Assembly (NCBI GenBank): GCA_964369185.1
Contig: CAYJEN010000004.1
Location: 21,620-85,619 of the forward strand
DNA length: 64,000 nucleotides
DNA from: CAYJAZ01 sp964369185
Lineage (GTDB): Bacteria > Desulfobacterota > Desulfovibrionia > Desulfovibrionales > Desulfovibrionaceae
Reading direction: 5' to 3'
The notes under the pieces are model-generated. The model was not told the origin of the DNA. It worked only from the letters and a program-made list of their open reading frames with translations, and searched no databases. A program made the position numbers and the translations under genes. Below are positions 45,129 through 52,806 of the stretch, in pieces (position 1 is the first letter of the stretch; every line of letters begins with the position of its first letter).

Positions 45129-45536
45129 ATGAAAAAAATATTTATAATGTTGTTTGCTTTATGTGTATTAGTTCCATTTAGTGCTCATGCGCAACTGATT
45201 TCATACGAAGGAGTTGATGCAATAAATGAAGCTTGGGACGACTTAGCAGATGGTGCCGAAAAAGTTACTGATACTGTAAAAGAAGGTACAAAAAATGGTT
45301 TAAAAACTATAGATAATGCATACGAATCTGTAAAAGGTGGCGTAGTTAATTTAAAAAATGATGTTTTCTATAGTAATCGTGACGACGATGACCGTGATGA
45401 CGATGATGATAGATTTGACGATGACCGTGATGATGACCGTGATGATGACGATGATGATGATGACGACGATGGCGACGATAATGATGATGACGACGATGAC
45501 GATGATGACGACGACAATGACCGTGACGACGACTAA
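45129..45536 (+). CDS. Secreted Asp-rich protein
   Basis: 135 aa, unrecognised. A clear signal peptide (MKKIFIMLFALCVLVPFSAHA) leads to a 55-residue amphipathic region (VDAINEAWDDLADGAEKVTD, then TVKEGTKNGLKTIDNAYESV). The last 50 residues are almost only Asp with a few Arg, Asn and Phe. Such polyacidic tails chelate Ca2+ or other cations or shield a surface; that is inference. The coding repeats are GAC/GAT codons, so the tract is prone to length change. It is monocistronic with AGAGG before the ATG and a perfect palindromic terminator after the stop. Confidence 0.75.
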   Translation: MKKIFIMLFALCVLVPFSAHAQLISYEGVDAINEAWDDLADGAEKVTDTVKEGTKNGLKTIDNAYESVKGGVVNLKNDVFYSNRDDDDRDDDDDRFDDDRDDDRDDDDDDDDDDGDDNDDDDDDDDDDDNDRDDD

Positions 45537-45554
45537 TTAAAAATGCTCTAAATG

Positions 45555-45588
45555 AAAAGGCACTCTAAAATTTTAGAGTGCCTTTTTC
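45555..45588. terminator. Bidirectional palindromic terminator
   Basis: A perfect 16-bp inverted repeat without spacer (AAAAGGCACTCTAAAA at 45555-45570 and its inverse to 45586), flanked by A- and T-runs, between the Asp-rich gene and the convergent PH-domain gene. Confidence 0.85.
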
Positions 45589-45612
45589 TATAGTAAAGTT
45601 TTATGTAATTTC

Positions 45613-45996
45613 TTAACGATACATGCAGAGTGAAACAATTTGATTTTTAAAGATATCAGGATTTTTAACATTTTTTATGTGTAAAACATTATTTCCTGTT
45701 CCTGTAATAGTCAAATGTCCATAGTTAAAAATTCTTCCGGCTATTGTTTGATCAACATTAACGCTCTCAATTTTTTTTATAGGATATTCAAGAACAGAAC
45801 GGCTGATAATTCCTTTTTTAGAAATAACACGATAGTTCGTCACAGCTACCTCAGAAAACCTTTGCCAGTAAAATATGATTGGTAAAAATAATCCAAGTGA
45901 TAAGAAAATCCACCAAAAATTATCCCATAAAGCAAATTCGCCTTCATAAGCAACTTCTTCATCATTTAATAATACGCTATTGATATAACTTCCCAT
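45613..45996 (-). CDS. Membrane protein with bacterial PH domain (bPH2)
   Basis: 127-aa inner-membrane protein. Residues about 22-45 (LWDNFWWIFLSLGLFLPIIFYW) are hydrophobic with one or two TM segments; residues about 48-127 form a bPH2/YdbS-like domain with VTNYRVISKKGIISRSVLEY, KKIESVNVDQTIAGRIFNYG and GTGNNVLHIKNVKNP. The family is widespread and of uncertain role, sometimes linked to membrane stress. It is monocistronic on the minus strand, convergent with the Asp-rich protein gene. Confidence 0.88.
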   Translation of the reverse strand: MGSYINSVLLNDEEVAYEGEFALWDNFWWIFLSLGLFLPIIFYWQRFSEVAVTNYRVISKKGIISRSVLEYPIKKIESVNVDQTIAGRIFNYGHLTITGTGNNVLHIKNVKNPDIFKNQIVSLCMYR

Positions 45997-46111
45997 ATTT
46001 TCCTCTTTATTTTATATAGTTATGTGTTAAGTTTGTAGTTGTTTACATAAAGTAGATTCTGTAATATTCAAATCCGATTGGAATCTAACTTGTGTTTATT
46101 GAAAAGTCAAT

Positions 46112-46139
46112 CTTAGAGCACTTTTAAAAATGCTCTAAG
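46112..46139. repeat. TTAGAGCA inverted repeat
   Basis: CTTAGAGCA (46112-46120) and TGCTCTAAG (46131-46139) form a perfect 9-bp hairpin in the 45997-46335 gene-free stretch. The same TAGAGCACTTTT word recurs at 47841, and TTAGAGCATTTT at 9173, all upstream of rightward genes. Confidence 0.55.
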
Positions 46140-46220
46140 GATTTCAATTCATAATGTGTACATTTACCAGATAAAGTCAAGAATTTTTACTATAAATTTC
46201 TATTTACAACTTAGATAAAA

Positions 46221-46312
46221 AACGTTATGTAATTTGAAACATAATGCTTTCTTGGCTGATAATTTATTTTTATCTATTTATCTATCTAGCCGAAAAGAAA
46301 GCCTTTATTTAT
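46221..46312 (+). promoter_or_regulatory. Double-hairpin leader of the aminotransferase gene
   Basis: A small stem TTATGT/ACATAA (about 46225-46244) is followed by a larger one: GCTTTCTTGGCT (46246-46257) with AGCC and AAGAAAGC (46288-46302), ending in CTTTATTTATCTT, 33 bases before the ATG. This resembles an anti-terminator/terminator pair but the T-run is broken. Function uncertain. Confidence 0.35.
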
Positions 46313-46335
46313 CTTGGTAATAATAAGGAGAAAGT

Positions 46336-47535
46336 ATGCCCCTAGTTCCGTTAGCTGATCGTTGTTCTCAAGTTTCAAAATTTTTGGTTATGGATATTTT
46401 AGCTAAAGCGCAAAAAATGCAAGCTGAAGGGCTTGATATTATTCATCTTGAAATAGGTGAACCAGATTTTGATACTCCGGAATGTATAACAGAAATAGGG
46501 CATAAAGCATTAGATAATGGGGAAACTCACTATACTTCTTCGCAAGGTTTACCTTTACTGAGATATACCATTGCTACTTATTTTAAAAAGAAATACAATG
46601 TTAAAGTTGACGCTAATCAAGTTATTGTTTTTCCGGGAAGCTCAGCAGCGATGTTTCTCATTTTTAGTGCGTTATTAAATGCGGGCGACGAAGTAGTTAT
46701 TTCAAATCCGTCTTATCCTTGCTATGCTAACTTTATACGTTATGCAGGTGGAAATATTAAGGAAGTTCTTACTTATGAAAATGACGGTTTTCAGCTTCTA
46801 CCGGAAGATGTAGCAAATGCTCTCAACTCCAAAACTAAAGCGATGCTGATAAACTCTCCTACAAATCCAACCGGTATTGTAATGGATGAAGAGCGATTAA
46901 AGGCTCTTGTGAATGTACGAGATGAGTTTGCAAAGAAAAATAATAATATAAGCCCGGTAATCATTTCAGATGAAATATATCACGGACTCAGCTACGCAGG
47001 TGAAGAACATACAATCTTAGAATATACTGAAAATGCAATAGTTTTAAATGGTTTTTCAAAGGCTTATGCAATGACAGGCTGGAGATTAGGTTACGCTATT
47101 GTTCCAAAAGAATATGTAGAACCTTTAGTGAAGCTTGTTGCAAACTTCTTTCTATGCACAAATACTATGACACAATATGCTGGTATTTATGCTCTAAATG
47201 AGGGTGAACAGCACGTGCAATCTATGCGTAAAGTTTATAATGAACGACGTATTTATGTGCTTAAAGCCTTACGTGAACTTGGTTTTCAAATTCCGGTTGA
47301 ACCTCTTGGAGCTTTCTATGTGCTTATAAATGCAAGACATCTGGCAGAAAAATTTAATGGCTCTTCTATAGAACTTGCGTACGACATTTTAGATAAAGTG
47401 CACCTTGGTATAACTCCCGGAAGTGAGTTTGGTTCTCAAACAGAAGGATTTTTACGAATATCTTATGCAAATTCAATGGAAAATCTAGAAAGAGCAATGC
47501 AGAGATTAGCTACTTATATTAAGAAATATCACTAG
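46336..47535 (+). CDS. PLP-dependent class I/II aminotransferase
   Basis: Fold-type I aminotransferase, 399 aa. The N-terminal block is DIIHLEIGEPDFDTPECI; the substrate loop NSPTNPTGIVMD and the PLP-phosphate contacts (ISDEIYHGLSY) are present, and the PLP Lys is in NGFSKAYAMTGWRLGY. The Arg that binds the substrate carboxylate lies near GFLRISYANS. It belongs to the AspC/AraT-like subgroup; the amino-acid substrate is not readable. AAGGAG precedes the ATG. The TAG stop is contributed by the adjoining repeat element (TAGGGCATGTTTC). It has no operon neighbours. Confidence 0.9.
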   Translation: MPLVPLADRCSQVSKFLVMDILAKAQKMQAEGLDIIHLEIGEPDFDTPECITEIGHKALDNGETHYTSSQGLPLLRYTIATYFKKKYNVKVDANQVIVFPGSSAAMFLIFSALLNAGDEVVISNPSYPCYANFIRYAGGNIKEVLTYENDGFQLLPEDVANALNSKTKAMLINSPTNPTGIVMDEERLKALVNVRDEFAKKNNNISPVIISDEIYHGLSYAGEEHTILEYTENAIVLNGFSKAYAMTGWRLGYAIVPKEYVEPLVKLVANFFLCTNTMTQYAGIYALNEGEQHVQSMRKVYNERRIYVLKALRELGFQIPVEPLGAFYVLINARHLAEKFNGSSIELAYDILDKVHLGITPGSEFGSQTEGFLRISYANSMENLERAMQRLATYIKKYH

Positions 47536-47710
47536 GGCATGTTTCCAAATTAATTCTTTTTCCTTTTGAACTGCATCAAAGCAATTTGCCTTCATTAAGA
47601 GAGGGCAGTTTATGTATGTTTTGATACGCGGAACTTCATAAAAATCACTTTTTCTTGTCAAAAGTGCAAAATCTCTTAATTTAGAAACACATTCTTGAAA
47701 CGCACTCTAG
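47533..47710 (+). repeat. MITE-like dispersed element, copy 3
   Basis: About 175 bp beginning at the aminotransferase stop codon. It opens TAGGGCATGTTTCCAAATTAA and has TCTTAATTTAGAAACAC at the far side; the interior TTTATGTATGTTTTGATAC and ACTTCATAAAAATCACTTTT match the other copies read in reverse. Divergence is higher than between copies 1 and 2. The rest of the 47536-47916 gene-free stretch is AT-rich and contains the TAGAGCA...TGCTCTA pair at 47841-47878. Confidence 0.7.
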
Positions 47711-47916
47711 TTGTAACACTGATAGATTTATATATTTCTGAAATTATAGTTTTCTTTTGTTACCTTAATAAATAAAAGTACTTATACTTGACATTATTCA
47801 ATTTTTATATAGATTATAGAATTGAAGTCTGCTTTTAGGTTAGAGCACTTTTATAAGTTTTCTATGAAGCATGCTCTATATAATATGTCTGAAGTATTTT
47901 TTATGGGAGTTCTATA

Positions 47917-49122
47917 ATGAGAAAGAAAACTGCCTTGCAACGTGTAGATGTGCAAGTTGCTATACTTGTGACTATTTTAGTAGTATTTTCTTGTATTGTT
48001 GTATACTTTTTTGCTTATACGCTAAGCTATAATCAAATGATTGATACCCTAAAAGAAAGAGTTCACTGCATAGCAGTTTATGTTGAAAACGAAATACCAT
48101 CTTCGGTGTTTACAGAAGTTACTCAAAAAAGCGATGTTGAAACTGAAGCTTATCAAGAAGTTCAAGAATTTCTTTCAGAAGTGAGAGAAATTTCATCAGC
48201 GCAATATCTTTATACAGCAACTAAAAATGCAGATGGTGAATTGATTTATCATATTGATGGTTTACCTATAGAAGATAAAGATTTTAGACATCCGGGAGAT
48301 CTTATTGAGGCGGAGTTTCAAAGTGAATTGTCTCAAGCTTTGAAAGGCGCTATCGTAATGCCCGGCGATATAAAAAACACTGAATGGGGCGATGTATTTG
48401 TTGCTTACTATCCTGTTCATAATAAAAAGCGTACACATATTATTGGTGCAATTGGGCTTGAATTTCCTGCAAATCATCAATACGAAGCATTTAGGCGAAT
48501 ACGCTACATGACTCCATTTGTTATTCTTATTACATGTTTAATCGCCTTTTTCACATCTCGAATATTGTTTAGAAGAATTTCTAATCCTCACTTTAAAGAT
48601 TTATCTAATACTGATTCTCTAACAGGATTGAAAAATCGTAATGCATATGATTTAGACTTAGAAAATCTTATTCAGTCAAATAGAACAGGGAGTTTTGCAA
48701 TTATGCTTGCAGACTTAAATTCACTAAAAAATGTAAATGACAAATATGGGCATAAACTTGGTGATGAATACATTAAGTGCTTTGCTAGAGCTCTGAAATC
48801 ACAAGAAAATGATAATCATGTTGCTTATAGAATTGGTGGAGATGAATTTGCTGTTTTCTTCTTTAATCCAAACAAAGAGAATATTGATAGCTTTGTTCAG
48901 ACTATAAAAGTAAAACTGAAAGAAGAAGCATCAGCAAAAATTCCATTTTCAAGTGTTGCTATTGGCTATGCTATAGCTGAAAATCTTAACTATTCTTCGT
49001 GGGTTTCAGCTCAAACTGAGGCAGATATGGCGTTATATCGTGACAAAAAGAGCTTTTATGAAAATAATCAAAAATGTGATAACCGCCTAACTGACTCTTC
49101 TCAATCTACAAATAATAACTAA
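47917..49122 (+). CDS. Membrane diguanylate cyclase (GGDEF)
   Basis: Makes c-di-GMP from two GTP; 401 aa. TM1 at about 13-35, an extracytoplasmic sensor of about 150 residues (Cache/CHASE-like, with SAQYLYTATKNADGELIYHI), TM2 at about 190-212 (MTPFVILITCLIAFF), then the GGDEF domain from DSLTGLKNRNAYDLDL to the end. The active-site motif GGDEF is intact (YRIGGDEFAVFFF) and the substrate Asp/Asn residues in MLADLNSLKNVNDKYGH are present. No RxxD inhibitory site is visible where expected. The signal sensed is unknown. A second c-di-GMP enzyme gene follows 150 bases downstream. Confidence 0.92.
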   Translation: MRKKTALQRVDVQVAILVTILVVFSCIVVYFFAYTLSYNQMIDTLKERVHCIAVYVENEIPSSVFTEVTQKSDVETEAYQEVQEFLSEVREISSAQYLYTATKNADGELIYHIDGLPIEDKDFRHPGDLIEAEFQSELSQALKGAIVMPGDIKNTEWGDVFVAYYPVHNKKRTHIIGAIGLEFPANHQYEAFRRIRYMTPFVILITCLIAFFTSRILFRRISNPHFKDLSNTDSLTGLKNRNAYDLDLENLIQSNRTGSFAIMLADLNSLKNVNDKYGHKLGDEYIKCFARALKSQENDNHVAYRIGGDEFAVFFFNPNKENIDSFVQTIKVKLKEEASAKIPFSSVAIGYAIAENLNYSSWVSAQTEADMALYRDKKSFYENNQKCDNRLTDSSQSTNNN

Positions 49123-49126
49123 CTAT

Positions 49127-49154
49127 TTAGGGTATGTTTCTAAATTAATTCTTT
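49127..49154 (+). repeat. Left-end fragment of the dispersed element
   Basis: TTAGGGTATGTTTCTAAATT followed by AATTCTTT is identical to the left end of the element and begins 5 bases after the stop of the diguanylate cyclase gene; the rest of the element is absent or unrecognisable. Confidence 0.7.
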
Positions 49155-49271
49155 CAAAAGAAAACTATTGAGAATAATTCCTTAAAAAGGGGCTTTTACT
49201 ATTGTGTTTTTTCTAAAATAGAAATATACTTACAAATAAGTTGTTTTCTTTTTCCATAGAAGGAGCGCGTT

Positions 49272-52250
49272 ATGAGCTTTACTGAATATGAGAAATTAGC
49301 TATAAATAACATGGATATAATGTGTTATATCGTAGATTTATGCACATATGAACTCCTGTATGCAAATAATATGGCATGTGCTACTTTCAGCCCGCTTACT
49401 TCTAAGTTTGTAAAGGGAAAGAAATGTTACGACTTTTTACATGGAAAAACTGCTCCGTGCGATATTTGCAATAATCATCTGTTGCAAGCAGGCCAAAAAC
49501 TTAGAACAGAAATAATAAACAAAAAAAATCTGAAATATTATACTCATATTGATTCAGTAGTAGAGCATAATGGAAAAAAAGTTAAACTTACACTTGCTTA
49601 TGATGCCTCAGATCAAAAAGAGGAAATTGAGCTACTTTCAAGAAAAATATCACTTGAAGAAACTTTAATTCAATGTATACAGACTCTTATAGAAGATACA
49701 GAGCTTGATAAAGCTATAACTAAACTCCTTTCTATTGTCTGCCAGTATTATGATGCTGACAGAGCTTATCTTTTTGAGGTGGACCAACAAACAAAAACCG
49801 CTGAAAATACACATGAATGGTGTATAAACCCTGAATTTGCTTCGATAGAACAAATGCCTATTCTTAGCTTTGAAGAATTAGCTCCAATCCTTACATCCTT
49901 TGAAGAGTGTGAAAGTATAACTATTGAAGATGTTGAAAAACTTGATAAATCTTCAGCTCTTTATAAGGTTTTACATGAAACAAAGTGTAAAACAGTTCAA
50001 ATTGTACCTATCTATTCAAATGGCATAGTTACCTACTTTATGGGTGTTGATAACTCAAAAAGATTTATGAAAGATCTTACTCTTTTAAGGTCTGTTCTTC
50101 TTTTTGTTGTTGATGATATTAAAAAAGATAAAATTATGAAGCAGTTGGAACATCTTTCTTATACAGATATTCTAACTGGTTTAAGTAATAGAAATAAATA
50201 CCTTGAAAGATTGGAAGATATTAATATATCAAAACTTTCATCTCTTGGATATGTGCACGTTAATATAAATGCGCTTAAAAGAATGAATGAGCTTTATGGT
50301 GAAAAATATGGCGATAATGCACTAAAGCAAGTTGCTGAAATTTTATCGAAATATATAAAATCAGATCTTTTCCGTATTTCAGGCGATGAATTTATTGCAC
50401 TTTGTCCCGATATAGGACACAAGGATTTTGAAAGTTTAATAAGTAAACTAAGAAAAGAAGAACAGGAAAATACTGAATTTACATTTGCTGTTGGCGGTGT
50501 GTGGCAAGATAAAAAAATTGATTTACGTCAAGGTCTTACACAGGCAAACGATATTATGTATTCAGAAAAACAGAATTTCTATAAAGCGCAAAAAAGTGAT
50601 AAAGTTCAATCACGTTTAAATCCTGTAGAGATAATTCTTGATGAAATTCGTGCAGAGTTATTTCTTATCTACTTGCAACCGAAAGTTGATCTTGTAAGCG
50701 GAAAAATAGCAAGTGCAGAAGCTTTGGTAAGAAAGCATGGACGAAATGGAAAAATAATTTCTCCCGATAGATTTGTTCCAATTTATGAAAATGAAGGTAC
50801 AATCAGGCATTTAGATCTTTTTGTACTTTCAGAAGTATGTCAATTACTTCAAGAGTTTATATCTCAAGATATTGCATTACCAATAGCGGTGAATTTTTCA
50901 CGCGTAAGTTTTATCGGTTATGATATAATTGATGAAATTGTAAAAATTTGTGAAAGCTATAAAGTACCTCATCATTATATAAAAATTGAACTTACTGAAA
51001 GTATTGATAAAATGGATTTTGAATTTTTCCATAAAAAAATAACTGAGTTAAAAGGTCTTGGTTTTGAAATTTCTCTTGATGATTTTGGTGCTAAGCATTC
51101 AAATCTTCTTATGCTTACAATGGCTGAATTTAGTGAGGTTAAAATTGATAAAGGACTTATAGATAATATAACTGTAAGCGCCGAAAATAGAACTGTTGTG
51201 AGAAATATTATCAAAACAATTAAGGAACTTAGAAAATCTGCTTGTGTTGCAGAAGGTATTGAAACTATAGAACAAGTGTTGTTACTTCAAGATTTTGATT
51301 GTACTTATGGGCAAGGATATTATTTCTATCGCCCTATGCCGATAAGCGAGTTTGTGCGTGTTTATGAAATAAGTTATGGCGGTAGTGAATGCGCAAACAT
51401 AAAAAATAAAAATCGTAAAAATTTCATAGTAAATTATGACGAACTTTATTCTGCTATTGAAGCTATGCCTTTATGTATGAACTTATGGGATCATAAAAAT
51501 AGAAATATTATGTGTAATAAGCAGGTTATAGATTTATTTAGATTAGAAAGTAAAGATGAATATATAGATAAATTCTTTATGCTATCACCTGAAATGCAAC
51601 CTGATGGCAGAACTTCTATCGATGCTGCTTACACATACCTAAAAGAAGCAAGAACTAAAGGATATGCACGCTTTAATTGGATGCATTGCAGATTAAACGG
51701 TGAAGAAGTTCCGTGTGAGCTTACTCTTGTGCGTCTTGATGTTAAAAGTGAGGACAGCGATTTTCTTATAGCTGGCTATACAAGAGATTTAACTCCGCAA
51801 CTTGCAGGTACTGACGGATATCACTGGGCGAATGAATATTTCTTCAATGAAGTATCTGATAAAATGCTTTTTAATACAATATCTGAAATAGCAGCTGAAT
51901 TCTTCTGGGTCTATAATAATAGACTAAAAACTATTCAGTTTTTTGGTAGAGGCAAGAAAATGCTCAATCTTCCGTCAGATAAAATGGAATTCCCTCAAGA
52001 AATTATTGATAAAATGATAGTGCCATCTCAGCATCATTCTGAATTTACAAACTTTGTACAAGCCATGAAAGAGGGAAGACATTACCCTGTAGAGGTAGAG
52101 TTCAACATGCCTGATGGTTCAGTGCGCTTTTTTAAAATAGATTACAAAACTATCTATAATAAGGATAATAAACCTTTATTTTCTATTGGAAAAACTTCTG
52201 ATATCCACGATAAAAAGCAACTAGAACTTCTGTTACTAGCGACTAAATAA
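49272..52250 (+). CDS. PAS-GAF-GGDEF-EAL-PAS c-di-GMP signalling protein
   Basis: Cytoplasmic 992-aa protein. Domains in order: PAS-like with a Cys cluster (FLHGKTAPCDICN, about 1-110), GAF-like (about 130-285, YYDADRAYLFEVD), GGDEF with variant motif SGDEF (RISGDEFIALC, about 295-440), EAL (about 445-700) and two C-terminal PAS-like segments (about 720-990). The EAL site looks intact: AEALVRKHG, IKIELTESID, LDDFGAKHSN, VKIDKGLID, CVAEGIET and YGQGYYFYRP. The likely activity is c-di-GMP hydrolysis tuned by the GGDEF and sensor domains. No TM segments. The Cys pairs in the first PAS might bind metal or haem. Confidence 0.9.
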   Translation: MSFTEYEKLAINNMDIMCYIVDLCTYELLYANNMACATFSPLTSKFVKGKKCYDFLHGKTAPCDICNNHLLQAGQKLRTEIINKKNLKYYTHIDSVVEHNGKKVKLTLAYDASDQKEEIELLSRKISLEETLIQCIQTLIEDTELDKAITKLLSIVCQYYDADRAYLFEVDQQTKTAENTHEWCINPEFASIEQMPILSFEELAPILTSFEECESITIEDVEKLDKSSALYKVLHETKCKTVQIVPIYSNGIVTYFMGVDNSKRFMKDLTLLRSVLLFVVDDIKKDKIMKQLEHLSYTDILTGLSNRNKYLERLEDINISKLSSLGYVHVNINALKRMNELYGEKYGDNALKQVAEILSKYIKSDLFRISGDEFIALCPDIGHKDFESLISKLRKEEQENTEFTFAVGGVWQDKKIDLRQGLTQANDIMYSEKQNFYKAQKSDKVQSRLNPVEIILDEIRAELFLIYLQPKVDLVSGKIASAEALVRKHGRNGKIISPDRFVPIYENEGTIRHLDLFVLSEVCQLLQEFISQDIALPIAVNFSRVSFIGYDIIDEIVKICESYKVPHHYIKIELTESIDKMDFEFFHKKITELKGLGFEISLDDFGAKHSNLLMLTMAEFSEVKIDKGLIDNITVSAENRTVVRNIIKTIKELRKSACVAEGIETIEQVLLLQDFDCTYGQGYYFYRPMPISEFVRVYEISYGGSECANIKNKNRKNFIVNYDELYSAIEAMPLCMNLWDHKNRNIMCNKQVIDLFRLESKDEYIDKFFMLSPEMQPDGRTSIDAAYTYLKEARTKGYARFNWMHCRLNGEEVPCELTLVRLDVKSEDSDFLIAGYTRDLTPQLAGTDGYHWANEYFFNEVSDKMLFNTISEIAAEFFWVYNNRLKTIQFFGRGKKMLNLPSDKMEFPQEIIDKMIVPSQHHSEFTNFVQAMKEGRHYPVEVEFNMPDGSVRFFKIDYKTIYNKDNKPLFSIGKTSDIHDKKQLELLLLATK

Positions 52251-52277
52251 AAAAATTCATAATTTGCAAATATCATA

Positions 52278-52316
52278 CTTAGGAACATACTTTTGTTATT
52301 GGGGTATGTTTCTAAG
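52278..52316 (+). terminator. Hairpin made of two facing repeat-element ends
   Basis: CTTAGGAACATAC (52278-52290) and GTATGTTTCTAAG (52304-52316) pair with one mismatch around a 13-base loop, 28 bases after the EAL gene stop, followed by TTATTTTATTT. The arms are the terminal motif of the dispersed element in inverted order. Confidence 0.55.
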
Positions 52317-52400
52317 TTATTTTATTTAAAAATATAAGCTTTTTTTATAAAAAAAACTATGAAAATATGCATAATTTGAATAAAAAATTACTTTTATAAC
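52299..52400. repeat. Degenerate element remnant in the 556-bp gene-free stretch
   Basis: GGGGTATGTTTCTAAG at 52301 and GCATAATTTGAATAAAAAATTACTTTT near 52369-52395 correspond to the end and interior of the dispersed element, in rearranged orientation. The remainder of 52251-52806 is very AT-rich and holds only a candidate promoter. Confidence 0.45.
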
Positions 52401-52486
52401 AATAAAAAAATAAATAAATTTAATTAAAATGATATGCTGTTCAAATAACAAGTATAATTTTTTACTAGTATTTATAAAGCTGTTAC

Positions 52487-52516
52487 TTGACAGCTACAGT
52501 GTATAATTGTTATAAA
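52487..52516 (+). promoter_or_regulatory. Candidate sigma-70 promoter upstream of the MCP gene
   Basis: TTGACA (52487-52492), 18 bases, TATAAA (52511-52516), 291 bases before the ATG, implying a long untranslated leader in which no structured motif was recognised. Confidence 0.45.
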
Positions 52517-52806
52517 AATAAAATCTCATAGTGATAAGTTAAAGAGAAATTATCTTATGAGAGTTGTTTTAGAAGCTATTTTATTGATGTAAACTCTAAA
52601 TTCAATTTTATTCTATATGTATATACTCTGTGTGAGAAACTTATAAATTTTTATTATAAGTGATTAAGAATTCAAGCTGTTTTTGAAATTTAGAGATGAA
52701 CCCTAACTACTGTTTAATATAGCGTAACTTGTTTTACTTCCACTGCAAATGCTCAAGAACGTCTAAAGTGCGTTAAAAAGAGTGAAGACTAGAAGTTGGA
52801 GGAACT

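Noticed and set aside
45358..45540. Met/Thr-rich frame overlapping the poly-Asp coding tract
   Set aside because: It is the plus-one shadow of GAT/GAC repeats; no independent start signal.
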